Shown: positions 36,701 to 47,957, counted from the stretch's first letter. The stretch: DNA of 64,000 nucleotides from Branchiostoma belcheri (GCF_001625305.1 NW_017803954.1:1225144-1289143), one strand, 5' to 3'. Numbers and translations are program-made. Notes: generated from the letters alone by a model not told the origin.

Positions 36701-38909
36701 TTACAATGTACACATTCAAAATACAACAAAACGCATGTAACATTGGTTCATTGGGATGTAGTCTGTTATACAGTTATTGTATTGAATGTTCTCCTGAGAG
36801 GTGTCATCCCTGACATGAGCAGTTATTCCCATTCCAGGGAGCCAGCGGGTGAGCAGCCCCTGTTCACCAGACAGCCCACTGTGGTGTTTAGTCCTGACCA
36901 GTACCAGCAGGCAGCAGCAGGGAGGGCGCCGGCACCCGACCCACGGGGTGAGTACACATTCTGTTGGCTAAAGGGTTACCTGGTCTTACTAGTAATCTGA
37001 CTGTGTTGATATTTGGTGCAGCATGAGTACATGTAACTCCGTTCATTCAAAATGTACTGCTTATCAGAAGTAATAGGAGTAGTAGTAAGACATATTTGAT
37101 TATCTTCTTTGTAGGAAATTTTGGAAATTTTATTGTAGCTAGAAGATACGATAAGAAGTAGCAGAGTTTAAATTCTTCATGTGGTTGGATTTCCTTGTTT
37201 GACTCAATTTGGTACTTAATTACCAAAATAAGTGAAACCATATAACATTACATTTTGTACTAACTTGCAGCACCATTTATTTCCCTCCCCTCAGCACGAA
37301 CCTCCCAGGCTGCCCCTGCCAGTGTAAACATGGGCACCCCGCAGCAGCCCCTGTTTGTGACCCCCGTGCAGCAGAAGCCGGATGGGTCAGGTGGTGTCCT
37401 GTGGAGTCTGTACAACGCTGAGGACGAGGTGGCCAAAATGTCACAATCCAGAGAACCGGTAAGTCTCCAGACTGATGTGATACTTAGTAGTAACTTAGAT
37501 ATGGGCTTTTATGATAAGATATTTATTGAAAATGTGAACCTGTAAGTTTTATTTAAAAGGAAGTTTAAAAAAACAGTGACTGCATCTTATATTTGGACAC
37601 TGACTCACAAGAAAGGTGCAAAATAGTCATTTCAACATCTTCAAATAAAACTGGACCAAAGAAGATGTAACATTGATATAGTAACATTACGGTTTTTAAT
37701 ATGGTACTGTAAGTGCTGTTTTTTATTATGTATTGTGGCCACACCTATTCAATGGTGTGTTTCAACAGAGCAATGTGGTCTTCAATAAGATTTGAAGAAA
37801 AAAAAATGAAAGACAGTTTTACTTAGTACTTGGCAGTCATTCATCCATAACATTGATCTATGTCCAAGTGCACTTTCTGACCAGCATTGTTGGTATTCAC
37901 TCTCTTGTCGCAGACACCCCTCTCCCCAGATGATATTGGTCCATTAGAGTTCAGGTTACGCAATACGGTAGGCAGTCATGAATGGTCCCTCATTGTACAA
38001 CTGGTGAAAGATGCACACAAAAACAACACTGTTCATTTACAGTGTTTCATCAAATATGATGGTGTTATAACTGTGAAATGGTTTGGGTACCTCATATAAT
38101 ATATCTATCAGGGTTATACCTTTTTTGTTGTCACAGAAGTATTAATACCTGGTCCACTATTCCACTATATTAACAGCAAAAAAATTCAATAACATTAACA
38201 CGATTTACAGGTGGTGCATGAAAGGTATTGAGTATCCAATGTTAACATACTACACTGGTAAAGTCACACACAGTGTCATATATGAATGATATCAACTCAA
38301 AGTCTTTAACTAACACAATTTTCCCCACTCTAGCTAAGAAACATCACAATACACAACTAAAATCAGTTTCACTGACCTGAAGTTTCAAGGTATTTCAATC
38401 ATTGTGTACAAATACAGGATGTTTAAAATGTTTCTTTCTCCCTACAGGCAAGTCTCCCTGGCGGCCTGGATGCCTCCCCCCTCCTCTCCCGTCTCCAGTC
38501 CACCCCCATGACCCGTACATCCTCCCTCCCCAGTGTCACCCCTCCCCACCTCACCCCCTCCCAGACAACCACCTTCCCTGCACTCTCTCCAATTGGCCAA
38601 TCAGGATATGGCAGTCCCTTCATCGGCCAACCAGGAACCAGCCCTGGCAGCCATCCAGGCATGAGAACTCCTGGCCAATCAGCATTCACTCCGGTGAGAA
38701 GTTCACCAGGGTCTGACCAATCAGGTGCAGGGTCCAACCCTCCCAGCCAATTAGATGACAGCAGGTTGAGACCGGGACAGGATCCTGATGCAGATGAGGT
38801 TGACATCATGAGTGGCCTCCGTACAGGGGATTCTGCACAACCACTCATACAGGCCATCAAGGATGAACTAAAAAGACTTTCTGGGAAAACACCTGTAACA
38901 ACTTTGTAA
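15736..38909 (+). CDS. KIAA1549-family (UPF0606) single-pass membrane protein with giant mucin-like ectodomain
   Basis: Exons: 15736-15823, 21804-28417, 28555-30643, 30882-31057, 31205-31379, 31533-31711, 32027-32226, 32457-32566, 32914-33110, 35202-35431, 35748-35910, 36164-36436, 36544-36677, 36838-36947, 37295-37458, 37914-37967, 38448-38909; about 3800 codons including a 288-bp gap. Exon 1 gives a signal peptide (hydrophobic VFLILWIFGWA). Exons 2-3 are Ser/Thr-rich, mucin-like. Then come a membrane-proximal domain with an RRKR site, a transmembrane helix (WIIAAVLGPLFIIIIIVIW) with a CCC/basic stop-transfer, and a cytoplasmic tail. The tail holds KADIEHWRNKQL, QQQIDSVLEP, RERIHQLLDEAFSLISPS and the C-terminal LIQAIKDELKRLS, all matching the vertebrate KIAA1549 tail in order (from memory). 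Molecular function is poorly known; human KIAA1549 is the 5' partner in BRAF fusions of pilocytic astrocytoma. A frame switch near 27.6 kb needs correction. Confidence 0.9.
15824..21803 (+). other. 6-kb first intron of the KIAA1549-family gene
   Basis: Starts GTAAGG after the signal-peptide exon and ends TTCTTTCTGCAG before the mucin-like exon. AT-rich, with no coding exon recognised on either strand. It holds a hammerhead-like motif on the minus strand at about 20391-20450, and scattered TACATGTA and AACGTTAC words. Confidence 0.7.
20391..20450 (-). ncRNA. Degenerate hammerhead-ribozyme-like motif
   Basis: On the minus strand CTGATGA (20440-20434) is followed by a 7-bp stem AGGTACC/GGTACCT with a GGAT loop, then GAAA (20414-20411), then a possible short stem III ACGT...ACGT. 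This is the order of a type I hammerhead core. One extra A sits between CTGATGA and the stem, and stem I pairs only partly (bulged), so activity is doubtful. Such motifs are known in Penelope-like retroelements and other animal repeats (established knowledge); this one is probably a repeat relic. Confidence 0.4.
21804..28417 (+). other. Giant mucin-like exon 2 (about 2200 codons)
   Basis: One 6.6-kb exon of almost pure Ser/Thr/Pro/Ala/Leu/Val sequence with no Cys-rich or folded domain visible. Its first half is SSS/TSS-rich. From about 24.5 kb a loose motif around ETLSLPSL recurs (for example FETLSLPSLED, LETLSLPSF, LETLSLPSIEV, PETLSLDLL, LETLSLTETL), suggesting an old degenerate repeat. It encodes an extended O-glycosylated ectodomain (inference from composition). 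Bases 26910-27197 are unknown. The reading frame after the gap differs from that before it if the gap length is taken literally, and it changes again near 27620-27655. Confidence 0.8.
26910..27197. other. Assembly gap (288 N)
   Basis: A run of N inside exon 2 of the KIAA1549-family gene. Ser/Thr-rich coding sequence is open on both sides but in different frames, so the true gap length is not 288 modulo 3, or there is an error at an edge. Confidence 1.
28762..29655 (+). other. Four acidic Ser-Gly candidate glycosaminoglycan attachment sites
   Basis: Exon 3 of the KIAA1549-family gene encodes DDFEGSGSD (28762-28788), FDGSGDG (from 29203), PEGSGDM (about 29479-29499) and FEGSG (29641-29655). 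Ser-Gly next to acidic residues is the usual xylosylation context for chondroitin or heparan sulfate. Function is inferred; no experiment is implied. Confidence 0.5.
30420..30575 (+). repeat. (PTTQ)n coding minisatellite in the juxtamembrane mucin domain
   Basis: A 15-nt unit close to ACAACACAGGCACCA repeats about nine times and encodes PTTQ-A/P/E blocks, a typical dense O-glycosylation repeat. It sits just before the folded membrane-proximal domain. Length polymorphism between individuals is likely. Confidence 0.85.
33998..34195 (-). repeat. tRNA-derived SINE-like element with AT-rich tandem tail
   Basis: On the minus strand about 34185-34100 contains a box A-like TAGCTCGGTTGG and a box B-like AGTTCGAACCC about 40 bases later, the internal Pol III promoter layout of a tRNA or tRNA-derived SINE. 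The acceptor and T stems do not fold, so it is not a tRNA gene. It is followed on the same strand by a tandem tail of TTTTAACAATTTTA-like units (34097-33998). It lies in the 2.1-kb intron 33111-35201. Confidence 0.45.
34440..34580. repeat. 22-bp GC-rich minisatellite
   Basis: The block starting CTCCCGCAGAACGTACCGCA begins at 34440, 34462, 34484, 34506 and 34528, an exact 22-bp period, with a further copy at 34562 after a 12-bp insertion. Copies differ at a few positions. It lies in an intron of the KIAA1549-family gene. Confidence 0.85.
34735..35065. repeat. Dispersed-repeat segment with (AGG)n tract and terminal hairpin
   Basis: Contains an (AGG)n microsatellite (34971-35001) followed by an imperfect hairpin, arms 35024-35040 (TATGGGTTCACCACCAC) and 35044-35062. 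The upstream part has the look of a dispersed, non-coding repeat consensus. The hairpin near one end resembles that of a non-autonomous element, but no CTRR terminus or TSD was found, so I do not assign a class. Confidence 0.45.
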
Positions 38910-40175
38910 CTCACAAGTTACATTCATAAAGAAGTGTTTAGTGCTGGCCACAATGATGAAAAGTTTTGTAGAATTAAAATTCATGAAGTATGTAATGATA
39001 ACTATAATCTTGTATTTTGTACAGATTTAAAGGACGTAAAATATTTCATTTTTCAGATTGTATTATGTCACCACTGTTTGTGGTCTGTTTGAGAAAGTTT
39101 AAACAGTCTGTAACTTTTTGTGCTCATCATATGATAGCTCTGAGGTAGACAGAATGACAGTGAGTAAAGGATGTCATTGAATCTTTATGTACTATTAAGA
39201 ATTACATCTTACAGGTAACTTGTATGGTTTGAATTATAGACCAGTACTGTCAGCTTGTAACATGATTCTTTGCATCCCTGTGAGTTTATTTTAATTAAAC
39301 GTATTTGTAAATTATCATAGAAACCATGCATAATTATATGTATACCTCCAGATTATATGACAAAAGAATTATTTTAAAACCTTGTGTTAAGGAGTAATTT
39401 TGAAGTGGATTCAGTGAAGAAAAAGACAAACTATCAGTGTTGCCACACACTATACTACTTTTATGGTATATTAGATACACGTCTGCACGTAAAGTTAACC
39501 ATTTTAACCTGATACAGTTTGTATTTGAATGTAAAATCTGACATTGACAGTATTGGAATGCTTACAGTTGTAGTAGGATGTCATGCACTCAAGTGTTTTT
39601 TAAAGTGCCTGTTTGACAACTGTGAGACACCCTCATAATACTTAGTACCAGAAATGTCATATGGCTGATGGAATTACATATGTATGTTCAGTTGCGCCTG
39701 TTGTCAAACTCTCATATATTTATGGTATCTATTATATTAGACAAGACTTCTCCTCTCTAGTGCCTCTGATTAGCACTATGTGGTACTTAATGTAGCGTTA
39801 TATGCTACCAGTGGACCAAGTGATGTGTGTTGTATGAGTATGTGTATGCTTGCTATCTGTAGAATGCCTTGCTTGCTGCTTTTACAAGTGAGATAGTGAT
39901 ATATCCATATTGTTCCATCAGGAATATTTTCTGGTTCAAGTTCCAAGATTTAAAAGATTAGTTTGATGTACATGACTTTAAAAAATGTAGTGATAGTATG
40001 TCAGTTTGCTGTAAAAATGTCAATGCTGTTAATGAAAGAATCTGTCAGAAGAGTTGTTGATAATCAGTTTTTGAAAGATGGAAATATTTTTGTAAACTTT
40101 GTGGCATTGTACTTCCCATATATGACATGTAAATGAGCTTGTCAGGCGATTAAATCGTGCTATTCATTAATACTT
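38910..40175 (+). other. 3' UTR of the KIAA1549-family gene
   Basis: Non-coding and AT-rich, following the TAA stop at 38907-38909. It runs to an ATTAAA at 40149-40154 with a GT-rich downstream tract (GGTCTGTTGTTC). No other gene is visible here. Confidence 0.6.
40149..40154 (+). terminator. Candidate poly(A) signal (ATTAAA) of the KIAA1549-family gene
   Basis: ATTAAA, the commonest variant hexamer, followed about 35 bases later by a GT-rich stretch and then by the promoter region of the next plus-strand gene. Confidence 0.45.
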
Positions 40176-40439
40176 GTCTATTGCCTGGTCTGTTGTTCAT
40201 TGAGTGATTTTACATGCAGGGGGTATGAAGAAGACAGATATAGACACCTTACTTTAACTAATAATGCAATAATCTGACAGTTCCTGAATGATTTGGCGAT
40301 GAAGTGTAAAAAAAATAATATACTTACAACGATCTGGGATCGAGTTGCTCAAATTTTTTCTATTCTGTCATGAACAGTCTGGTTCATAGCCTTCTTCTAG
40401 TTAAGTAAACAAGGACAAGTGTTGACTGAACGCACATGA

Positions 40440-41143
40440 TGACCACTCAAGAGCGCCCCTTAGCGAGGTTATTGAAAAGCGCAGTGCAGAGTCACACGTG
40501 TACGTGTTTGTACTCACGCAACCTGATCGATTTCTATGCAGTATTGTACAAATATAGCGCGTTGGGCAACGTTTTCGTTGTGTTGATATTAGGCAGTGTA
40601 TACAGGTAAGCCCTTAGGGATATGTTTTGGATTTGATATTCACTGAAAACTATGGATATTCAGCTATGAACTATTGTTTTGGGAGAGGGGGAGGGGGGGC
40701 GTTCATATTATGACAACTGAGTTCGTTTTATATATCTGTTGCGTTCAGATTTTATAGGATATAACTTGCATTACTAGTTATTTAGAGAATATAACGTTAT
40801 ATTCTTGCTCTGTTTCCAAATTATTTTGCTAACTTAGTAACGTTATTAACTTAACGTTACTGTTTTTCTAGAATTGGTATGAAAGTCCATACAAACCCGA
40901 AATATTACACATGTATAAAACACATCAATGATTGATGCCTGATGCAATATTTATTAAGTTAATCATCGTTACATTCGTGGCAAAGTAATATCTGTGTTTC
41001 TCTTCTGAAAGTTCATTTTCATGGAAATGCCTTTGAAATTCCTTACCATTAATTATTAAATGCATACATGTTTGGGTGCATACTTTCATTTTCAATGTTA
41101 TGAAATTTGAAACCTGTAGAGTTCAAGGCCAGCTCCAGAGAAG
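40440..41143 (+). promoter_or_regulatory. LMF2 promoter and 5' UTR, with a 5' UTR intron
   Basis: A probable non-coding first exon ends at 40605 with a strong donor (ACAG|GTAAGC). A matching acceptor (CTGTAG) ends at 41119, so the start codon at 41144 would lie in the second exon. The start codon is inside a YY1-type element AAGATGGCGGC (41141-41151). This is a prediction from splice signals only. Confidence 0.45.
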
Positions 41144-44100
41144 ATGGCGGCATCAACAGCAGCTGTCCGTAGTGCCTTCCTGTGGTGCATGTCTGTCATC
41201 TACTTGCTGGCCTTCTCATCGCTGTATGTGCAGATACCAGGTGTGTTTCTCCAGGCGTCTTCCTCCATGTGTTTTCAAAATTCACAGAAGAGTATTCCAA
41301 TCTTCTACATATCAAGATACCCGGTGTATTTATAAAGCTCTTTTACAACACCAAAGTTTGACATGTCCTGGCCAGCAATCTTACATACACGTGGCTCAGC
41401 GAAAGAAATTGACCCTCCATGAACCTGAAGTGTACCTACTGGTTAGTTAGTTAGGTTAGTTCCTCCCGTGCAAGGCACATTGGGCATCCCTAATTATCGC
41501 CATATATCTTACACATTTTAACTTGTCTCGGCAACAGATTATAAACAATTACATTTTTTTAAACAATTACATTGTTACACGCGTTTTAGATCATTTACAG
41601 TTTACTAGTAATAAAGGTGTTGAATATAATGATCATTGTGGGCTTATTAAGATGACAATGTGTTCACTAAAATTTATCCTCTTTTGAAGTTTACTACCAT
41701 CAACATTAAATGACCTGTTATACTACAAACTCCATTTATTCATACAGAAGATATTCTTTTTTATTACTCCATCATTGTTTTCCCTTTATTTCAGGCTTAT
41801 ATGGTAGTACAGGACTCCTACCAGCTAACAGGATGCTGAAACTGGGTAAGTCAATGTGTGGAATTGGCAGTTTCTTCATATTTTGTGCACCACTATTGAC
41901 TGTTTTTTTAAAGGGATCTTACTACATTTATTCTCCATAAATATTAAAGCATGGATTGATGTCATTAAAGAGCTTTTCATCACAAAGGTCCTTGTTGTCA
42001 TATTGCCTGTCAATTAAGTATACTGAACTGTTCATATTGTCTATATACATGTAATAATAATTAATACTTCCGACATCACATTGTAGCTAATAAGGCCACA
42101 GCGACTTAATTTTATGGATGACATCTGCGCGCGCATTGATTTTCGCCTGTCGCCCTCAAAAAAAAAAAAAAAGAATCACCTCCACCGAGGCTCTGGTCTG
42201 GCTCTAGGCCTGGGTAGTCCATGCTAGTCAGCGACAAAACGGAGCCGAGAACCCAGGCTATCAAATTCGAAGCTCCACGACTCAAGAACTCAGTACATAA
42301 GTATAGTGCCGATTCATAAATGCCGCAAAAAGCCAGCATGTGCCGGCTTGTCGTGTACGTCAGTAAGTACTGTCGGGAATTCACAATACCAGCTTTGTAT
42401 TCCTGTGGTTTAGTAGCATTTTTATTTTTGGCCGGAATTTTTTTTTTATTCGCCCGCGCGCACTAGTTTGGGGGTCTTCAGAGGATGTCATCCATAAAAT
42501 TAAATCGGTGTGGCCTAATAGTATATCGTATTCCACACCCAGACGGAAAGACTCCCCACGAGCGTTTCTCGGAGCGCCCCACCCTGCTGTGGCTCACGCC
42601 GGCCCTGGGACTGACCACGGAACATGGCATGGACCTGCTGTGTCTGGCCGGCATGCTCATCTCTCTCGTTGCCATGGTAACCGAGGTCATGCGAGATGTT
42701 CCCGCTTTCCTCATGTTGTGGATCCTGTATTTTTCACTATATCAGGTAGGGGGAGTCAGAAATACATGATGCAGCAAGACAATATCAGTTTTCTTCTACA
42801 TCATTTCCTGACAGCTTTGTTCATTTGTACCAACATGTAAATTTTATTGCATGCACTTGTATCGAATCTGTATCAATAGCAATCAATTAGTCTGTCTTGG
42901 CTGTTGTGTCTGCCATGCTTACTGCTTGCTACATAAAAGAAAGTTCATACATGGCTATGATTGCAGGTTGGGCAGACGTTCCTGTGGTTCCAGTGGGACA
43001 TCCTGCTGTTGGAGGCAGGGTTCCTCGCTGTGCTGGCCGCACCGCTCAACCCCATGAAGTGGCTGCCCCCCTCCTCCCTGCCTCACGACAACGTGGCGCT
43101 GTGGCTGGTGCGCTGGCTGCTCTTCAGACTCATGTTCGCATCAGGGGTCGTCAAACTCACCAGCATGTGTCCCACCTGGTGGGGACTTACAGGTGAGGAC
43201 AGGTGTGTTTCAGGTGTGTCAAACTCACCAGCATGTGTCCCATCTGGTGGGGACTTACAGGTGAGGACAGGTGTGTTTCAGGTGTTTCAAACTCACCAGC
43301 ATGTGTCCCACCTGGTGGGGACTTACAGGTGAGGACAGGTGTGTCTCAGGTGTGTCAAACTCACTAGTATGTGTGTCCTAGGTGTCATACAGTCCTAGCC
43401 TGGGTTCCATCCTGGTTAGTCGCGACTGTGGGAGCGGACGTAAACTAACCAGGATGGAACCCAGGCTAATACAGTCCAGGATAATATACATGTATACACT
43501 GTGTCCTCAGCTCTGAACTACCACTATGAGTCCCAGTGCATCCCCACCCCGCTGGCCTGGTTTGCCCACCAGCTGCCTGAGTGGTTCCAGAAGCTGTCGG
43601 TCGTGGCAACATACATCATCGAGATCCCCGTCCCTCTGCTGTTCTTCGCACCGGTCCGGTCTATCCGCATTTTCTCCTTCTATGCCCAGGTGAGAAAAGT
43701 GTTCTATTGATGTTAGCTGCAGGTTACCAGTAAGAGTCCTTGCATTGCCTGAATCTATATTGCCCTCACTTTGTGAAAGGAATTTTTAGTATCCCTTAAT
43801 AATTGTAGTTCACTTCCTGTAATTTAAATAGAGCACACGCCTTTGATGAAATAAAGACTATACTGTGTGTTTGTTTTCACAGGCTTTGCTTCAGGTCTTG
43901 ATCATCCTGTCTGGAAATTACAACTTCTTCAACCTGCTGACCTTGACCTTGTGCCTGCCCCTGCTGGACGACAAACACCTGACCTACCTGTTCCCATGGT
44001 TACGGGTGAAACAAGGTGGGAAAATATTACCTTGTCACAAAATCTACAACCCATAAGAGAACAAGATGCCTTGCTGGAATTGATGGTATAATTCTTTGTT

Positions 44101-47100
44101 GGAAATAGAATTCAAGTCATCAGTGCTTTGAGAATACTATACTGAATTGTATGTATAAGAACATATGTAATTTGATTTGATATTTTTAAAGATTGAGTGT
44201 GATATTTCCGGTATGAAGGATTGTCTATAAAGCTGAAGGTTCTACTAAAATGATAACCCCTTTTCTGATTTTTCTGATTCCAGAAATGAACATGTCTGGA
44301 GATGTAGAGAGAAGCCCCTGGCAGAGGTGCAGAACTGTTGTGACCAGAGTGACTGAAATTCTGGTGTACTCAGGGCTGTTCTACTGGACATGTGTGCTCT
44401 TCAAACTCAGACTGACTGGTTTCACTGTACAGTCAAAAATTGGTAAGAGATGTCATCTTACATGTACCAGTAATTGAGTTAATCCTTGCAAGTACATTGT
44501 TGGTAACTGTATTCTTGGAGACTAGAGACACATTCACACACACGCAAGCATGCACACACCTATGAATGTGCCACAAATGCTATTAGCTACATTTATGTGT
44601 ACCTGTGTCCATGTCTGTGTACTGTAGGTTTCACTTCAGACCAGTTCCACAGTACCCTGACCAGGGTCATGCCAGTCACCATTTGGCTTGGTGTTGGATC
44701 ATTGACTTATCATATTGGAACAGCCTTAGTAAGGTTAGTACTGGTATATGGTTTGTTGATAGGGAAAATGTAGTTTAAAGAAACAATGAATGTGAAAAGG
44801 AAGTTTTCAGACTGAACATTGTAGTTTGTTTTTCATTCAACATCATTGGCAACAAATGATACTGGCAACAGGTACAGCAAAGTTTCATAGCTGTAATATA
44901 TTGTCTCAATGAATCTCTGTTGAGTAGTAAAATGGTTTACTCATGTGCTCACTGATAATTTTAATGAAAAATATCACTGTAAAATCATCGCTCCCTGCTC
45001 TTATAAGTTATAATTATCATTATTTTAACAATCCCGTAGAATAGTTACCAAATATGTGTATAAATGTACATTTATGAAAGACACCAACGATTTTTTGTGT
45101 CTGTCTCTTTGTATTGAAGGTCCTTTACCAGTGAGGAAAATGTAAGAAGAAAAGTGTTCACCTGCTTCAGGTGCCTTCTATTTTCAGCTGCAGCTGTGTA
45201 CATGTTTACTATCAGTCTGGTAAGTAAATAACTGCACTGATAGGTACACATACCAACAATAACATGGTTTTTGCATAAACCAGATTTGCATACAGGTTTA
45301 CATTCACTATTTCAAACTGTTCTAACAAGTTAAGACTGATCTCACATTTTTACAGTACTCCATGAACCTGGTATTCCCTCACAATATGTAAGCTGTAGAT
45401 CTAGAAATGGTTAACATAATTTTTGTTTCTTTACTAACATGGAAGAGAGGAATGGCAGAGTCTCTCCAAACATTTAACTCTATTCGTTGGTTACAAAAGG
45501 CCATTGCCAATTGTTTATCTTGGCTACCTTGAATCTGCATTATGTATTTGCAGACTGTGGCAGCTTTACAAATCATAAAGCTACCTTTTTTTAGTGATCA
45601 TGATCTTATTAATGACTGTCAAACCGAAATGAAGTTGCCCTACCCATAAAGACTGATCTGGTGACTGAAAACCTATGTAAGATTTGTTCTGTACTTTTTC
45701 AGGTGCCTCACACAGTGATAGACTGGCAGTCTAACAACAACCTGTGGCCTATAGTCAAACAGTGGAACCAGAGAGTGGATAAGTTTCAACTCGTCAACTC
45801 ATATGGGCTTTTCAGAAGGTGAGATCAGCTCATTGTAACAGTACATAATTCTATTACAGCTTCCACTGTATATCAAACATGTACTGTGGACAAAATGTTG
45901 TTTTTTAATAATTTTTCTATGGTCACTTGCTAGCAAAGAACTTATTTGCTAAATCAAACCTCTACAAGTGACCACCGCTATGTAAGGACCATCTGGTCAA
46001 TGTGACCACTTTTTGACCAGAAGTTTTATGATTTTCCCATTGTCTGTCTTTCTGCGTAGATCAGACTTTATTAGTCCCCTTAATGGTCTTGAATAGTTTT
46101 GTGTTAGGCAGGTATACATATTGTATGTGCATAGACTGGGTGCATAGACTAGAGTCTGCCTAACCCTCCTATATTGACAATGTTATGCATGGTAGCTCCA
46201 ATCATGTGCCTTTTGTTTTCCCTACAGAATGACAGGGGTGGGAGGGCGACCGGAGGTTATTGTGGAAGGCAGTAACTCCCTACAGCTGGGGTGGAAGGTG
46301 AGACTGGGACCGTCACTTCTTAACAGTAATGATTGTGATCTGAAAGTGTCATTATTTAAAAAAAACAGATGTCAAAACCAGAAGGGGTGTGTTTTGTCTT
46401 TCTACATTGAAGAAATTCTTGTTAAGTATTATTGTTTTGTACATTAAGCTGTCACAGTCACCGTGTATGTTCCCTTTTTCCCCAGGAGTATGAGTTTTTA
46501 TACAAGCCAGGAAATGTGAAGACAGCCCCACCTGTTGTAGGTAAGGACTTCTTTAGATTGTCAGAAAATAGAATTGAAGGTGTGTGCCATACAGGCCCCT
46601 TAACATATAATGCTAAGTCATTGATGAACCCATTATAATAGTTGCTTTTTTACTGTCCCTCTCCCTTACCTTCATAGAGTTTCAAAAGTGTTTTGTGTAA
46701 ATAGAATATAGTTTTTTTTATACTGGACAGTTTGCATAGTTGACTAGGTAGTGACCCTGCATCAGTCCCCTGTACATGTATGTCTGTATTTACCTCAGCC
46801 CCCCACCAGCCCAGACTAGACTGGCAGCTGTGGTTTGCAGCCCTGGGCAGCTACGGACACAACCCCTGGTTTGTCAACATGGTCCACAGGCTGCTGCATG
46901 GGGACAAGCATGTTCTCGCACTCATGGGCTCTGACCCATTCAATGGAAAACCACCAAAATACATCCGGGCTACCCTGTACCATTATCACTTCACCGAGTG
47001 GGGAAAAAACAGGTATGGTTCACCTTTGAAGAGATATTTTTGCTGTACAAAATGTATGCCATGTAAAATGAAACAGAGTGGTAAAAAGCTCACAGATGAA

Positions 47101-47957
47101 ACTGCTGTTACCAGTTACAAACCTTCATACTTTAATAGATTTTATCACATGTGTATATGTTTGTAATAGATGTTGTTCGATTTTAAAGATTTTATGGGTT
47201 GTAATTGTAATTGTGAGTAACAGTGCAATTCAGAACCCCTGGGTTCTGCAAAACTGTTTTACGTCGTCATCAATAAACCAGTCATAATACAAACCTTAAG
47301 AAAATCAAGATGACACCTCACCTTAGACCTTAGACCAAGATGACACCACACACCCGTTTCTCCAGTTCTGCATGGTGGAGACGAGAGCGGCAGTACGAGT
47401 ACCTCCCCCCGCTACAGAAGGACGACCCTTCAGTTCTGAAGTTCCTCGCACACCACAACCTTATTTTGGTTAGTATGGTACTTTTTCGGGTAGTGAAATC
47501 TCTTACTTTGAAATGTCCAAAAGTTTGTTTCTTTTAGCCTTAGTTTTTGTGTAACACAAAATAATGTACAATGATTTCCTGTATGCAAATGTAGGCATTA
47601 AGGGTCTCAGGTACCTAGATTGTCAGTGAGGCAAGTCATCTTATGCTTGTCATATTACATTGATCTACAGTAGCTGTTATTAATATAAAGCTGTCAAGTA
47701 TTGTGTCACTGGTACAGGATTTACCAAATGCATCAACATCATTTTATGTTATTTGGTACTGAAGTGTAGGATGGTTATCTTTCATATTACAGGAAGGAAA
47801 AACCTCTACCAAAAAGGCCAGGAGCATGCTGGGATGGATGGTGCAGTGGTTGCGAGGCATGCTGGGAAGCATGTCAGGGGTCATGTTACAGGTGACCCTG
47901 GTGGTGACAGGGCTGGTGGTCAGCTGGGTGCAGCCCATCATGGCCAAGGTTGTGTGA
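41144..47957 (+). CDS. LMF2: Lipase maturation factor 2-like protein
   Basis: Multi-pass endoplasmic-reticulum membrane protein of the LMF family. LMF1 is needed for folding and assembly of dimeric lipases; LMF2's own role is less clear (family knowledge). Exons: 41144-41240, 41795-41845, 42543-42745, 42967-43192, 43511-43689, 43883-44015, 44284-44442, 44628-44733, 45120-45219, 45703-45818, 46228-46297, 46486-46540, 46799-47012, 47366-47468, 47793-47957 (TGA). All phases agree, giving 658 residues (human LMF2 about 707). Recognised blocks: [134 protein letters not shown] and the [13 protein letters not shown] end. It is closer to LMF2 than LMF1. The basic C-terminal tail of human LMF2 is missing; the protein stops after its last membrane segment. 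Confidence 0.95.
42093..42516. mobile_element. Miniature inverted-repeat element (424 bp) in an LMF2 intron
   Basis: Ends are 33-bp inverted repeats, 42093-42125 and 42484-42516, matching at 31 of 33 positions (both contain TTAATTTTATGGATGACATC). The flanks share AATA on both sides (42089-42092 and 42517-42520), a possible target-site duplication. The interior is non-coding with CG-rich runs just inside each end. The right end lies only 26 bp before the LMF2 exon at 42543. Confidence 0.75.
43152..43380 (+). repeat. 68-bp tandem repeat copying an exon end plus its splice donor
   Basis: The word CAAACTCACC starts at 43152, 43220, 43288 and (as CAAACTCACT) 43356, an exact 68-bp period. The first unit is the last 41 bases of the LMF2 exon 42967-43192 plus its donor. 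Units 2 and 3 repeat the exon end and the ACAG|GTGAGG donor inside the intron. Unit 4 is partial and has lost the donor. Confidence 0.95.
43396..43468. mobile_element. 73-bp MITE with perfect 25-bp inverted repeats and 9-bp target duplication
   Basis: Left arm 43396-43420 (starting TAGCCTGGGTTCC) is the exact reverse complement of right arm 43444-43468. The flanks are an identical ATACAGTCC at 43387-43395 and 43469-43477. The 23-bp middle is non-coding. A 9-bp duplication would fit a Mutator-like mobiliser (inference). It sits 42 bp before the next LMF2 exon. Confidence 0.85.
45955..46110. repeat. Fragment of dispersed repeat in an LMF2 intron
   Basis: Contains TGGTCAATGTGACCACTTTTTG and ATTTTCCC followed by CAGACTTTATTAGTCCCCTTAATGG. 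The first part resembles the segment near 3055-3140 in the HIPK intron, suggesting one dispersed family. Boundaries are uncertain. Confidence 0.35.

Noticed and set aside
42200..42262. A second copy of the 25-bp-TIR MITE, because GAACCCAGGCTA and GGCCTGGGTA occur here
   Set aside because: Only one end matches the TIR over about 12 bases and no target duplication is visible. It may be a decayed relative.
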